A stretch of DNA of 44,454 nucleotides from Alistipes sp. CAG:831 (GCA_000432775.1 HF990337.1:1-44454), one strand, 5' to 3'. Shown: positions 16,203 to 26,086, counted from the first letter of the stretch. The notes: a model not told the origin generated them from the sequence alone. Made by a program: numbers and translations.

Positions 16203-17213
16203 ATGAAAAGAAGCGTTGTTATTTCTGTCCTCGCAGGTGCAGTGCTCATGGCATCCGTCTCATGCGAGGAAAAACATCCCGCCCCCAGTATCTCAATCGA
16301 ACCTACAAGCATCTCCGTTCCCGGAGAGGGCGGCACCTATCAGGTCAGCATCACATCCAACAGCACGTGGAGCGCACTTCCTGACGTAGAATACATCGAG
16401 GTCTCCCCGGCCAGCGGCGAAGGAGACGCCACTGTAAATATCACGGTTGGGCAGAATCCACTGGAGGGCACAGCCACATCCTTCAACGTCGTATTCACAT
16501 GTACCAGCGGTGAGAGCACCGCTACGGCCACACTCACTGTCAACCAGGAGGCCGCACAGCCTGAGAATACAGTTCTCATCGACGGGGAACTGTACCAGAC
16601 AGCCGTGCTGGCGGACGGCCGCACATGGATGGTGGAGAACCTCAGGTATATACCTGATGGAATGAGTGTATCCTCCGACCCCGCCGATGGCTCGGGCCTC
16701 TGGTACCCCAACTTCGGCAGCGACGTGGCCATGACAGATGCGGACAGCATAGCCAAGTACGGCCTGCTCTATTCTCCGTTCACAGCCATGGGCATAGAGC
16801 CCGGGGACGTGAATGAAAGCAACTACACCTCATTCGAGAGTACTCAGGGCATCTGCCCCGACGGCTGGCACATTCCCACTCAGGCAGAGGCAGAGGCGCT
16901 GATACAGGCTTACTGGGATGATGACCAGGAGGGTGCCTCCATCGACAATCTGGATGCAGCAGGCTTCAACACAGTCCTCGGCGGTTTCGTTCAGCGCAAC
17001 AACTCAGGGGCAACCGGACGCTACTCCTCAGCAATGCCCGGATATATCATCCTCTCTACCGGCAACAGCTACACCGTCAACGATGAAGGAGTCATCACCT
17101 CGCAGAACAAGGGGCTGATGAAGACCGTAACCACCAAGTACCAGAGATTCACCGTCGCCAACATCGCCAACTACGGCGGAGCCAACGTCCGCTGCATCAA
17201 GGACGCAGAGTAG
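16203..17213 (+). CDS. BACON-FISUMP lipoprotein
   Basis: The protein has 336 residues. A lipoprotein signal peptide ends in LMASVSC. A BACON-like beta domain follows (about 30-120: ISVPGEGGTYQVSITSNSTW, then TLTVNQEA). The rest matches the Fibrobacter major paralogous domain, FISUMP (TIGR02145): GRTWMVENLRYIPDG, GICPDGWHIPTQAEAEAL and the C-terminal GGANVRCIKDAE. Such proteins are surface-exposed in Bacteroidetes and often sit beside TonB receptors; ligands are not established. It is the first gene of a five-gene operon; the receptor gene begins three bases after its stop. A role as surface ligand-binding partner of the receptor is inference. Confidence 0.85.
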   Translation: MKRSVVISVLAGAVLMASVSCEEKHPAPSISIEPTSISVPGEGGTYQVSITSNSTWSALPDVEYIEVSPASGEGDATVNITVGQNPLEGTATSFNVVFTCTSGESTATATLTVNQEAAQPENTVLIDGELYQTAVLADGRTWMVENLRYIPDGMSVSSDPADGSGLWYPNFGSDVAMTDADSIAKYGLLYSPFTAMGIEPGDVNESNYTSFESTQGICPDGWHIPTQAEAEALIQAYWDDDQEGASIDNLDAAGFNTVLGGFVQRNNSGATGRYSSAMPGYIILSTGNSYTVNDEGVITSQNKGLMKTVTTKYQRFTVANIANYGGANVRCIKDAE

Positions 17214-17216
17214 CCG

Positions 17217-20138
17217 ATGCCGCTCATCAGACGCATCATCGCAGCTACGGTACTGCTGCTGGCGGGACTGACAGCATCAAGTGCCCGCGCAAGCAGCAGC
17301 CAGGACGGATACAGCCTCTCCGGAACTGTCACCGACAGCACCTCCGGAGAGGCTTTGTACATGGCTGAAATCGTAGTGAGGGAACTGGGTCTGTGGACCG
17401 CTACTGACGAGAAGGGCCGGTTCAGCATCGGTCCATTGCCTCAGGGACAATACATCATGGAGATCTCCCTGCTTGGATATGAGTCCCGGGGCATCGGCAT
17501 CAGCATCTCCGGCCGCGACATCACGGACCTGAATATCCGGCTGAGGATATCCAGCCTCTATCTGAACGAAGTGGTGGTCACAGCCGAGGAGGGCGGAGGC
17601 CTCAGCTCCGTATCCCGCATCTCCACCCAGACCATAGAGCACGTCCAGCCCTCCAGCCTGAGGGACGTGATGCAGCTCCTTCCCGGCAGCGTGACATCCA
17701 ACCCCTCATTGACATCGGCCAACACCCTGTCCATCCGCGACATCAGCGACAACTCGGCCAATATAGCCGGCACGGCCCTCATCCTCGACGGGGCAGCCCT
17801 GAGCAATGACGCCAACATGCAGATGCTCTCCGCCGGAACGGCAGTCAACTCCGGCAACAGCAACACGGCTTCTACCGCAGGAGGGGGCATAGATGTCCGT
17901 CAGATATCCACGGACAATATTGAATCGGTCGAGGTCATCCGCGGCATCCCTTCCGTAGTCTATGGGGACATGACCTCCGGAGCGGTGATAGTCAACACAA
18001 AAGCAGGAGTGACTCCCTGGCAGGTGAGGCTCAAGGCCGACCCTCAGCTCAAGCAGGTCTCCTTCGGGAAAGGCTTTTCCCTCGGGGAAAACCGCGGTGT
18101 GATGAATTTCGACGCGGACTATGCCAATGCCGTATCGGACGTGCGCACCCCCACCTCGGCCTTCAACCGGGTAAACTTCCAGGCCGGTTACTCCAACTCA
18201 TTCGCACAGCGGCGCCTTACCTTCAACGCCAGGCTGAGGGCAGGATGGTCCAATGCGACCAACATCAGCGACCCCGACCTCTTCCTGGACGAGATATCCC
18301 AGTCCCGGGACCTGAGCCTGCGTCTCAACATCAACGGACGCTGGAACATCAACCGGCCATGGATCTCCAGCCTGGAATATCTGGCCACCGGAAGCTGGTC
18401 CGACCAGTATTCCCGCGACCGCAGCTACCAGGGCTCGGCCGGCTACACTCCCGTGGCCACAGTACGGGAGGATTTCACGGGCACAGGCTTCTTCACACAG
18501 CCGCAGTACTATTCTGACGTGAGTGTCTACGGAGAACCTGTAGACGCCAACATAAAACTGACGGCCAACCAGTTCGGGCAGTACGGAAAAGTCTCCAACC
18601 GCGTCCTGCTGGGAGGAGAGTGGAAGGTTCAGGGCAATGTGGGAGAGGGAAAGGTGTTCGACCCCCTCTGTCCTCCCAACCCGGGAGCTTCCACATCCCT
18701 GAGGGAAAGGTCCTACTCCGACATACCGTTCCTCCACCGGCTGACCGGCTACATCGAGGACAATCTGAGATTCCCTCTCGGTCCCACTTCACTCGAAATT
18801 CAGGCCGGAGTCCGCATCAACGGACTGATGGCCGACGGCATCAGCACATCCAATTTTCTCACCGCAGAGCCGAGGGCCAACCTCAAATACCATATAGCCG
18901 GGAACGGCCCGTCCTCATGGCTGCGGGAACTGAGCATAAGGGGCGGCTGGGGTATATCGTACAAGATGCCGTCCATGGTCTATCTCTATCCGGAGGCGGC
19001 CTATAAGGACATGGTGTCTTTCTCCTACAATGACTTCGACGCCAACGGCTACGGCATGAACGTAATCACCACCAAGAAGGTAGAAACCGTCAACCCGGAC
19101 CTGACCCCCCAGCGCTCCCGCAACATAGAGGCCGGAGTGGAGTTCGACGCCACTGCTGTCAGCGGCTCGATAGTGTACTTCAACGAATACCTGACCGACG
19201 GCTACGGCTTCGTCACGGAATACGTCCCCATGATGTACAACCGCTACGGCTATACATGGGGAGCGGACGGCAACCCGTCCCAGACGACCCTGCCCTCGGG
19301 AGTGCGGCCCGTATTCCTCGACGGACAGGTGAGTGTGGGCGGGGAGACCCTGCCATTCATCACCGACACGACGTTCATGTCCTATTCCAGGCCAGTCAAC
19401 AACATCACCAACCGCAAGTGGGGAGTGGAGATAGCCCTGGACTTCGCCCGTATCAGGGCCCTCAACACCACGATAAGTCTAAGCGGTGCATACATGAATA
19501 TAGAGACCCACAATGGCGGAGAGACTATGAGGCTCTACTCGGGAGGCACCGGAGGCCGCTCCTATCCCTACGTGGGAGTCTACGCCGGAAGCACCTCCGC
19601 ATCCAATGGATCAGTCCGCGAGAGACTGAATACCAACCTGATGATAGTCACCCACATTCCCCGCATAGCCATGGTCGTGACACTCACCGCCCAGATGGTA
19701 TTCCTCGACCGCAGCCAGAGCCTGTCGGAGGTGAACGGAGTATCCCAGCCATATTTCTACGACGAGTCAGGCCGCAGGGTGTCAGGCGCGGAGGCCCTCA
19801 ACGACAGGGAACACACCAAGCTCATCAACCCCCTGTACATCATCAACCGGGCAGGAGACATCATACCGTTCACGCAGGAAATGGAGACAGATCCCACATA
19901 CGCCAACCTCATCCTGAGCACCAACACCGCCAACTACTACATCCGCCAGAGCTATCCCTTCTACGGCATGCTCAACATCCGTGTAACAAAACAGATCAAG
20001 GACATAGCCACCGTCTCTTTCTACGCCAACAACTTCCTCAATCTCCGGGGCCGGGTGCGCAACAGCGTCACCGGCTACCTTTCCGACCGCAACACCCCGA
20101 TATACTTCGGAGCTGAGGTAAAAATCACCATCAAATGA
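17217..20138 (+). CDS. TonB-dependent receptor with carboxypeptidase-regulatory-like N-terminal domain
   Basis: The protein has 973 residues. A signal peptide (about 1-26) is followed by a CarboxypepD_reg-like domain (about 32-112: YSLSGTVTDSTSGEALYMAE), a plug domain (about 130-262: LRDVMQLLPG, then IESVEVIRGIPSVVYGDMTS) and a beta-barrel to the end. It should import a ligand across the outer membrane using TonB energy. No SusD homologue follows; DUF4876 and DUF6850 genes take its place, so this is not a standard glycan locus. The stop overlaps the next start by four bases. The substrate is unknown; the S46 peptidase at the operon end favours peptides (inference). Confidence 0.92.
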   Translation: MPLIRRIIAATVLLLAGLTASSARASSSQDGYSLSGTVTDSTSGEALYMAEIVVRELGLWTATDEKGRFSIGPLPQGQYIMEISLLGYESRGIGISISGRDITDLNIRLRISSLYLNEVVVTAEEGGGLSSVSRISTQTIEHVQPSSLRDVMQLLPGSVTSNPSLTSANTLSIRDISDNSANIAGTALILDGAALSNDANMQMLSAGTAVNSGNSNTASTAGGGIDVRQISTDNIESVEVIRGIPSVVYGDMTSGAVIVNTKAGVTPWQVRLKADPQLKQVSFGKGFSLGENRGVMNFDADYANAVSDVRTPTSAFNRVNFQAGYSNSFAQRRLTFNARLRAGWSNATNISDPDLFLDEISQSRDLSLRLNINGRWNINRPWISSLEYLATGSWSDQYSRDRSYQGSAGYTPVATVREDFTGTGFFTQPQYYSDVSVYGEPVDANIKLTANQFGQYGKVSNRVLLGGEWKVQGNVGEGKVFDPLCPPNPGASTSLRERSYSDIPFLHRLTGYIEDNLRFPLGPTSLEIQAGVRINGLMADGISTSNFLTAEPRANLKYHIAGNGPSSWLRELSIRGGWGISYKMPSMVYLYPEAAYKDMVSFSYNDFDANGYGMNVITTKKVETVNPDLTPQRSRNIEAGVEFDATAVSGSIVYFNEYLTDGYGFVTEYVPMMYNRYGYTWGADGNPSQTTLPSGVRPVFLDGQVSVGGETLPFITDTTFMSYSRPVNNITNRKWGVEIALDFARIRALNTTISLSGAYMNIETHNGGETMRLYSGGTGGRSYPYVGVYAGSTSASNGSVRERLNTNLMIVTHIPRIAMVVTLTAQMVFLDRSQSLSEVNGVSQPYFYDESGRRVSGAEALNDREHTKLINPLYIINRAGDIIPFTQEMETDPTYANLILSTNTANYYIRQSYPFYGMLNIRVTKQIKDIATVSFYANNFLNLRGRVRNSVTGYLSDRNTPIYFGAEVKITIK

Positions 20139-21334
20139 GAAAAGCCCATATCTTCATACTGATAGCCGCATTGGCCCTGACATCATGCCTCAGGGAGCAG
20201 GACAGCTCAGCCCTGCTGGAAGTGCAGCTGGTCCTCCCGGAGGAGACTGATGCCGGCATAGACCTTTCCATGGTGGAAATCAAACTCCAGGCAAAGGATA
20301 TCCAGCTGACCTACACCGCCCGGCCCGATACGTCCGGCAAAGCCGTATTCCACGTCCGTCCGGGCAAATACGACCTGCTGGCCTCGGCCTATTTCGAAGA
20401 CACCCGCACCGCGGTCAACGGCTCCACGACGGAATTCATCCTCACCGAAGAGGGCATTATCGCCGACGACGGCAGCACGGAGGGCTCTACCATAGAGCTG
20501 CTGCTCAACGTAGCCGCCCCCAACCCCCTGATCATACGCGAGCTCTACTTCCACGGATCCTCCACCCTTGAGGGGGCCAACTACCTCAGGGACCAGTATT
20601 TCGAACTGTACAACAACGCCGGTCCGGAAGGAGAGGTCATCTACCTCGACTCCACCTGCGTGGCCTGCGTCTTCCCGGCCAACTCCACCACCGGCAACAA
20701 TGCCTGGGAGGACAGCGACACCGTAGCTATTTTCCAGATGTTCTGGATGTTCCCCGGAGACGGCAATACCTGGGCTCTGGCCCCAGGAGAATCCTGTGTA
20801 GTGGCCGTAAGGGCAGCCGTAGACCATTCTGACAGAGCCACCTCGGGACTACAGCTCAACAAAGCCCATTTCGGCTGCTATGCCGACCATCTGACCGGAC
20901 AGGAAATATCAGCCGGAGTCACCCCTATGGTCTGCTACATGGCCGGACAGGGTACGGCGTGGGGTCTCTCTTACAGCTCGCCGGCCTTCGTGGTATTCAA
21001 GCCGGAGATGGGAGTCACCCAATACCGGGCTCATCCGGAAATATGGGAAAGGTATGAGCCGGGCAAGACCTCAGGGACCAAATACTGGCACATCCCCGCC
21101 TCGTGGATTATCGACGGGGTAGAATGTGTGGACACTCCGGAAGGGGCCATAAAGCGCCTGCCCTCCACCGTGGACGCCTCCTATACCTGGATGCGCTCGG
21201 CCAAATACTCCGGCAAGTGCGTCACCCGCATCCTGGACAGAGTCGAGGACGGCATAGAGATATTCATGGACACCAACAACTCGGACACGGACTTCATCCC
21301 CGACAGTCCCCTGTCCCCAAGATTAAGACAGTAG
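20135..21334 (+). CDS. DUF4876 family lipoprotein
   Basis: The protein has 399 residues with a lipoprotein signal (ALALTSCLREQ, lipidated C18). It matches DUF4876: a beta-sandwich start with LPEETDAGIDLSMVEIKLQA, then NPLIIRELYFHGSSTLEG and DQYFELYNNAG. This family is found beside TonB-dependent receptors lacking SusD. Four cysteines in the middle (two in CVACVF) might form disulfides or bind metal. It overlaps the receptor gene by four bases and lies four bases before the DUF6850 gene. A surface lipoprotein partner of the receptor is likely. Confidence 0.85.
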   Translation: MRKAHIFILIAALALTSCLREQDSSALLEVQLVLPEETDAGIDLSMVEIKLQAKDIQLTYTARPDTSGKAVFHVRPGKYDLLASAYFEDTRTAVNGSTTEFILTEEGIIADDGSTEGSTIELLLNVAAPNPLIIRELYFHGSSTLEGANYLRDQYFELYNNAGPEGEVIYLDSTCVACVFPANSTTGNNAWEDSDTVAIFQMFWMFPGDGNTWALAPGESCVVAVRAAVDHSDRATSGLQLNKAHFGCYADHLTGQEISAGVTPMVCYMAGQGTAWGLSYSSPAFVVFKPEMGVTQYRAHPEIWERYEPGKTSGTKYWHIPASWIIDGVECVDTPEGAIKRLPSTVDASYTWMRSAKYSGKCVTRILDRVEDGIEIFMDTNNSDTDFIPDSPLSPRLRQ

Positions 21335-21338
21335 GCCC

Positions 21339-22943
21339 ATGAGCACGCTCCGTCACATATTCCTGCTTCTGTCTCTATTCACGGCCACAGTCCGTACGGT
21401 CCGTGCAGAAGAAATGCCGGACAAAGCCCTGATTACTCCAGGACGGCTGTACTGGGCCAGTCCGTGGCTGGAAGGCAGCAACATGGCTGCGCACACCCTC
21501 AACACATTTTTCCTGACCGATACCGTATCGTCCCTAAGCCATGCCGCCCTCACTGCGGACTACTCGGAAGGGAATCTGCGGAACATCTATACCCCTGCTT
21601 CCGAAGTCAGGGCCGGGGCATCCGTCAGCTCCTATATGCGCATACGCAGGACATTTCTTTACGGACGCTTCGGCTACACCTACGACTACGGGCAGAACAG
21701 CCGATGGAGAGGCTTCGCAGACCCGTACCGCAGTCCTTTCATGCTGGCCGACTCCATTCCTGGAAACATCTCCCGCGAGACCTACTACATGGCCGCAGGA
21801 GCCGCCCTTCAGGCCGGAAAGCACACCTCATTGGGACTGCTTCTCTCCTACGGATCCTCTCTCTTGTCCAAGCACAAAGACCTGCGCAACAAAAATACAG
21901 TCATGGATTTCAGCATAACCCCGTCAGTGGTGTTCCACACCAGGACATTCCGGGCCGGACTGGACCTCACCTACAGCAGGTACACCGAGGAAACGGACTA
22001 CACTCAGATAGACGAATCCACAGAGAAATACCTCTTCGAGATCTACGGACTCTGGCTTTACACCAGCAGCGGATATTCCGGGACCGACCACAGCCGGATA
22101 CTCATCAGTTCCGCTGTCAGCGGCAATCTTACTCTGGAGCTGCTGCTCGGGGAAACGAGAATCATGAACGTCCTGTCCCTGAACTACGACTACGGCAGCC
22201 AGACCGAGACCGGCTACAACAACCTGCGCTACGGTGATACCCGCACCCTGACATGGAGCGACCGGCTTATACTCACGTGGGGAGTCTCGCACAGATTGGA
22301 GGCATCCGCAGTATCCGGCCAAATGCTGGGCTACCGCTTCCTGCAGCGGCAGGAACTGGACCCGGACTCGGGAGTGAGGATATGGGTCACATACGGCGAC
22401 CCCATCAACTCCTACTCCAGCCTGTGGAGATATGCTGACCTCCACTACACCTGGCGGTCAGCCCGGAGCATGATGCAGGTCCGCTGGGAAGTTACTGCAG
22501 GCGCATCCTGGAGCGACATGAGCCGGACAGCGAAGGAATACCCGGTGTATTTCAGCCAGAGTATCTCTTCAGTAGAGCCTTACCTGAAACTGGCCGGACA
22601 CTGGTACAAGGGACGCAGCCAGTGGAGTATCAGCCCATCCGTACGGTGGAAGCACGTCTACAGCAGTACACCCGACCACGTGTACAATGTCTCGGACATG
22701 GAAATCACCATCGGAGAGACTCCGCTTCAGCTTGAGGGTCCCCTTATGGAAGAATACAGTTTCCTGGCCTCTTCCCGCATCGACACAGGACTGGATCTCC
22801 GCTACGGATGGACTGTCCCGCAGACCAGGGGTTCAGTGCTGAGCGTCAGCGCCGGATGGGTCATGCAGACCGCCCTCGGAGACCTCATGCCCGAAGGTGC
22901 CGCACGGCACTGTACCAGACTGAGTATAGGATTCACATTTTGA
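21339..22943 (+). CDS. DUF6850 family outer-membrane beta-barrel protein
   Basis: The protein has 534 residues with an N-terminal signal peptide (about 1-23). The body alternates aromatic and polar strands throughout (RTFLYGRFGYTYDYG, LLLSYGSSLL, FRAGLDLTYSRYTEE) and ends in RLSIGFTF. A terminal Phe is the usual signal for outer-membrane insertion. It matches DUF6850, a Bacteroidetes barrel family usually found with DUF4876. Function is unknown; a barrel distinct from the TonB receptor suggests a second channel or scaffold. It lies four bases after the DUF4876 gene and nine before the peptidase start. Confidence 0.8.
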   Translation: MSTLRHIFLLLSLFTATVRTVRAEEMPDKALITPGRLYWASPWLEGSNMAAHTLNTFFLTDTVSSLSHAALTADYSEGNLRNIYTPASEVRAGASVSSYMRIRRTFLYGRFGYTYDYGQNSRWRGFADPYRSPFMLADSIPGNISRETYYMAAGAALQAGKHTSLGLLLSYGSSLLSKHKDLRNKNTVMDFSITPSVVFHTRTFRAGLDLTYSRYTEETDYTQIDESTEKYLFEIYGLWLYTSSGYSGTDHSRILISSAVSGNLTLELLLGETRIMNVLSLNYDYGSQTETGYNNLRYGDTRTLTWSDRLILTWGVSHRLEASAVSGQMLGYRFLQRQELDPDSGVRIWVTYGDPINSYSSLWRYADLHYTWRSARSMMQVRWEVTAGASWSDMSRTAKEYPVYFSQSISSVEPYLKLAGHWYKGRSQWSISPSVRWKHVYSSTPDHVYNVSDMEITIGETPLQLEGPLMEEYSFLASSRIDTGLDLRYGWTVPQTRGSVLSVSAGWVMQTALGDLMPEGAARHCTRLSIGFTF

Positions 22944-22952
22944 TATTTGCAT

Positions 22953-25058
22953 ATGACAACTTCTTTCCGACACAGATTCATTACCATATTCCTCTCGACG
23001 GGATGCCTTCTGGGCATCTCCCTGACCCGCACCGCATCTGCGGATGAAGGAATGTGGCCCATACAGTCCGTCAACGACCCGGTACTGCTCTCAGCAAGCG
23101 GGGCCGTGGTATCCCTCGACTTCGGCTGCACCGGCAGCATGATCTCGGACAAAGGACTGCTCATCACCAACCATCACTGCGCCTACAGCGACATCGCGGC
23201 CATCAGTACTCCCGGACACAACTACCTGGAAGACGGATTCTGGGCCTTCCGGGCCTCGGAGGAGATACCCATCGAGGGCAAGAGCGCGTATTTTCTCCGG
23301 GGGACAGTGGACGTAACCGGGGAGATGGAAGTCCTGCGCGAGAGCGAGCGGCGTGCCGGCAGAGGGTACGGAAACCGCAGGATAGGCTGGCTTTTGGAGA
23401 AAAAATACTCGGAACAGACCGGCTATGAAGCCTCCCTTGCAACCATGTGGAAGGGAGAGCGGCAGGTAATCTACCTGTATGAGGTTTACCGCGACCTGCG
23501 TCTGGTAGCGGCCCCTCCGGTATCCATCGCGGCATTCGGAGGTGATATAGACAACTGGGAATGGCCTCAGCACAAGGGGGATTTCGCCATCTACCGGATA
23601 TACACGGCACCTGACGGCAGCAGTGCGTCATACTCGCCGGACAACATTCCTCTCAAGCCGGACAAAGTTCTGAAAATCGCCGGTGAGAGCGTGCAGGACG
23701 GGGACAGCACATTCGTCATAGGATATCCAGGAAGGACAGACCGGTACTCCTCGTCGTGGTCTGTGGAAAGAGGTCCGCTGACCGAAGCTCCGCTGATGTG
23801 CCGGATGCAGGGCCACCGGCTCGGCATCATGGCCGGATGGATGGAGAGCGACCCGGCAGTGAGGCTGATCTATGCGGACACCTACTTCAGTACATCCAAT
23901 GTGCAGGAACTCTACCAGGGACAGGCCGAGGCAGTCAGACGCTACGGAGTGACGGACATCAGGAAGGCCGAAGAGGCAAGGCTGTGGGAATGGATAAAGA
24001 GCGACAGTCTCCGCCTCAGCCGCTGGGGAGGTCTAAAGGAAAGAATGGACTCAGTGTATGCCGCCACCGAGGACAATGCAGTGCAGAGGGTCTACTACCG
24101 GGAAGCATACGTGCGCAGTTCCAAATACTATCTGCTGGCCATGAGGATAAACAACATGATACGTGCCCAGCAGCGGAATGAAGGCGGCGCGGACACCCTG
24201 GACTTCAGCCGTCACGCGGCTCTGATGCGCACGGCCCTCGGACACTACAGGGAGATGGTGCCGGAGGCCGAGACCCGGATGCTGGCCTGGTCCTTGGGGG
24301 AGCTGACAGAGCATCTGCACCCGGAATACTGGGGAGAGTACCTGACGGCTGCTGCCGCCTCCATCCGGAATGACGCAGATGGCTATACGGATTCGGTCGT
24401 GGGTGCCTCATTCCTGAGGGACAGCGCGTCATTCAAGGCATTTACCTCCAGACCGCGCACATACGGAGAGATCATGTCCGACCCTCTGATACAGCTGTTC
24501 ACTTCCGTATCCCTGCCGCCGTCGGACGCAGCTGAGATACATGCCCTCGAAAAGGAGTACACCTCGGCCCTGTACAACATGAGAAAGGAGGAGGGAATGA
24601 GGCAGTACCCGGACGCCAACTCCACCATGCGGCTCAGCCGTGGGACGGTAGGCCCGCTGCTTCCCAGGGACGGAGTGACCTGCCTGAGCGGCAGCACCAT
24701 GCGCGGCATATTGGAGAAATACGACCCGGGACAGTACGAATACGGGCTGAAGCCGGAGTTCAGGACTCTGCTCGAAGAGGAAGTCAGGAGCCGGCCGGCA
24801 GACGGAGGAATGCGGGTCAATTTCCTCACCGACAACGACATCACCGGAGGCAACTCGGGCAGTCCCGTGCTCAACTCCAGGGGAGAGCTTACCGGCCTGG
24901 CCTTCGACGGCAACAAGGAATCCCTATGCTCGGATGTCTACTTCCATCCCCAGTACGGCAAGACTGTCTGCGTGGACATCAGCTACGTCCTGTGGATACT
25001 TGACCGGTACGCCGGAATGGACTGGATCGTGGAAGAGATGCTGCGTCAGGGGCAGTAG
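22953..25058 (+). CDS. S46 family dipeptidyl-peptidase, DPP7 type
   Basis: The protein has 701 residues with a signal peptide (about 1-29). S46 peptidases release dipeptides from peptide N-termini in the periplasm. The predicted triad is H75 (TNHHCAY), D210 (KGDFAIYRI) and S635 (TGGNSGSPV). The FGGDIDNWEWPQHKGDF block is diagnostic. After the active site the protein reads GLAFDGN; as I recall, Gly here marks DPP7 (hydrophobic P1) and Arg marks DPP11 (acidic P1), so this should be DPP7-like. A TTG six bases upstream is in frame; the ATG at 22953 gives a normal signal peptide. It ends the operon, implying that peptides taken up are trimmed to dipeptides (inference). Confidence 0.93.
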   Translation: MTTSFRHRFITIFLSTGCLLGISLTRTASADEGMWPIQSVNDPVLLSASGAVVSLDFGCTGSMISDKGLLITNHHCAYSDIAAISTPGHNYLEDGFWAFRASEEIPIEGKSAYFLRGTVDVTGEMEVLRESERRAGRGYGNRRIGWLLEKKYSEQTGYEASLATMWKGERQVIYLYEVYRDLRLVAAPPVSIAAFGGDIDNWEWPQHKGDFAIYRIYTAPDGSSASYSPDNIPLKPDKVLKIAGESVQDGDSTFVIGYPGRTDRYSSSWSVERGPLTEAPLMCRMQGHRLGIMAGWMESDPAVRLIYADTYFSTSNVQELYQGQAEAVRRYGVTDIRKAEEARLWEWIKSDSLRLSRWGGLKERMDSVYAATEDNAVQRVYYREAYVRSSKYYLLAMRINNMIRAQQRNEGGADTLDFSRHAALMRTALGHYREMVPEAETRMLAWSLGELTEHLHPEYWGEYLTAAAASIRNDADGYTDSVVGASFLRDSASFKAFTSRPRTYGEIMSDPLIQLFTSVSLPPSDAAEIHALEKEYTSALYNMRKEEGMRQYPDANSTMRLSRGTVGPLLPRDGVTCLSGSTMRGILEKYDPGQYEYGLKPEFRTLLEEEVRSRPADGGMRVNFLTDNDITGGNSGSPVLNSRGELTGLAFDGNKESLCSDVYFHPQYGKTVCVDISYVLWILDRYAGMDWIVEEMLRQGQ

Positions 25059-25080
25059 TCCCGCAGACAGGTCAATACAT

Positions 25081-25119
25081 AGAGCAGTGCAAACCGAACA
25101 AGTTCATTTGCATTGCTCT
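25081..25119. promoter_or_regulatory. Imperfect dyad over the biotin operon promoter (candidate biotin operator)
   Basis: AGAGCAGTGCAAA (25081-25093) and TTTGCATTGCTCT (25107-25119) are inverted repeats matching at 12 of 13 positions with a 13-base spacer. The right arm contains the -33 TTTG, so a bound protein would block the promoter. The inner halves TGCAAA-N13-TTTGCA resemble the layout of BirA sites (TGTAAAC-N14-16-GTTTACA) without being identical. No T-run follows, which argues against a terminator. Confidence 0.6.
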
Positions 25120-25138
25120 CGGCTTCTGTATATCTTTG
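25107..25138 (+). promoter_or_regulatory. Promoter of the biotin operon
   Basis: -33 TTTG (25107-25110), a 20-base spacer and -7 TATCTTTG (25131-25138): a full consensus Bacteroidetes promoter. The start would be near 25145, which makes the ATG at 25160 the bioB start. Confidence 0.85.
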
Positions 25139-25159
25139 CGGACTTGTAAAATACCTTGT

Positions 25160-26086
25160 ATGAAAGAAGGAATCACATATCAGGAGGCCGTAAGGATATC
25201 CCGGGAAGTCTCCACAGAGGAGTTGTGTTCTGAGGCTGAGAGACTAACACGTCAGTATGCCTCCAGACATTTCGACCTGTGCTCCATCATCAACGCCAAG
25301 TCCGGCCGCTGCCCCGAGGACTGCAAATGGTGCGCCCAGTCAGCGCATTATCATACCGGTATCGAGGAATACCCGCTGGTTCCGGAAGAGGAATGCCTGA
25401 GGCACGCCTCTGTCAACGAGGCATCAGGCATAGGCCGATTCTCCCTGGTCACCAGCGGACGCAGGCTGTCGGACAGGGAAGTGGACGAGGTCTGCGCAAG
25501 GGTGCGTTACCTGCGCGGCAACAGTTCCATCCGCATCTGCGCCTCGCTCGGGCTGCTCTCCGAGGAGAGCCTGCGCAAGCTCTACGAGGCCGGAGTCACC
25601 CGATACCACTGCAACCTGGAGGCTGCTCCTTCCTATTTTCCCTCCCTCTGCTCCACCCATACCCAGCAGCAGAAAATACAGACTCTGGAGGCTGCCCGCC
25701 GCGTCGGGATGGAGATCTGCTCCGGCGGCATCATCGGCATGGGCGAGACCGAGGAGCAGCGCATAGAACTGGCATTTACCCTCAAAGGGCTGGAAGTGCA
25801 GTCCATTCCCCTCAACATACTTTCGCCGATTCCGGGCACCCCCCTGGAAAACACCCCACCCATCTCCGAGGAGGAGATATTCAGGTGCATAGCACTTTTC
25901 CGCCTGATTCACCCCACTGCCTACCTCCGCTTTGCGGGAGGACGGGCCAGACTTTCGCGGGAGGCCGTCCTCAAGGCCATGCGCATCGGCATCAACTCGG
26001 CCATTGCCGGAGACCTGCTGACCACAGTGGGCTCAAAAGTGGCTGAAGACAAAGAACTCATCAAATCCGCCGGTTATGAAATCTGA
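25160..26086 (+). CDS. bioB: Biotin synthase
   Basis: This 308-residue radical SAM enzyme inserts sulfur into dethiobiotin, the last step of biotin synthesis. The radical SAM cluster cysteines are C51, C55 and C58 (CPEDCKWCAQ). Other family blocks: YHCNLEAAPSYF, EICSGGIIGMGETEEQR, LNILSPIPGTP and FAGGRARLSREA near the end. An in-frame ATG at 25136 overlaps the -7 box, so 25160 is used. The gene overlaps bioA by 11 bases and is first in the operon. Confidence 0.97.
   Translation: MKEGITYQEAVRISREVSTEELCSEAERLTRQYASRHFDLCSIINAKSGRCPEDCKWCAQSAHYHTGIEEYPLVPEEECLRHASVNEASGIGRFSLVTSGRRLSDREVDEVCARVRYLRGNSSIRICASLGLLSEESLRKLYEAGVTRYHCNLEAAPSYFPSLCSTHTQQQKIQTLEAARRVGMEICSGGIIGMGETEEQRIELAFTLKGLEVQSIPLNILSPIPGTPLENTPPISEEEIFRCIALFRLIHPTAYLRFAGGRARLSREAVLKAMRIGINSAIAGDLLTTVGSKVAEDKELIKSAGYEI

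Noticed and set aside
25081..25119. The dyad before bioB as a terminator of the S46 operon
   Set aside because: The stem is not followed by a T-run and one arm contains the -33 box of the bioB promoter.
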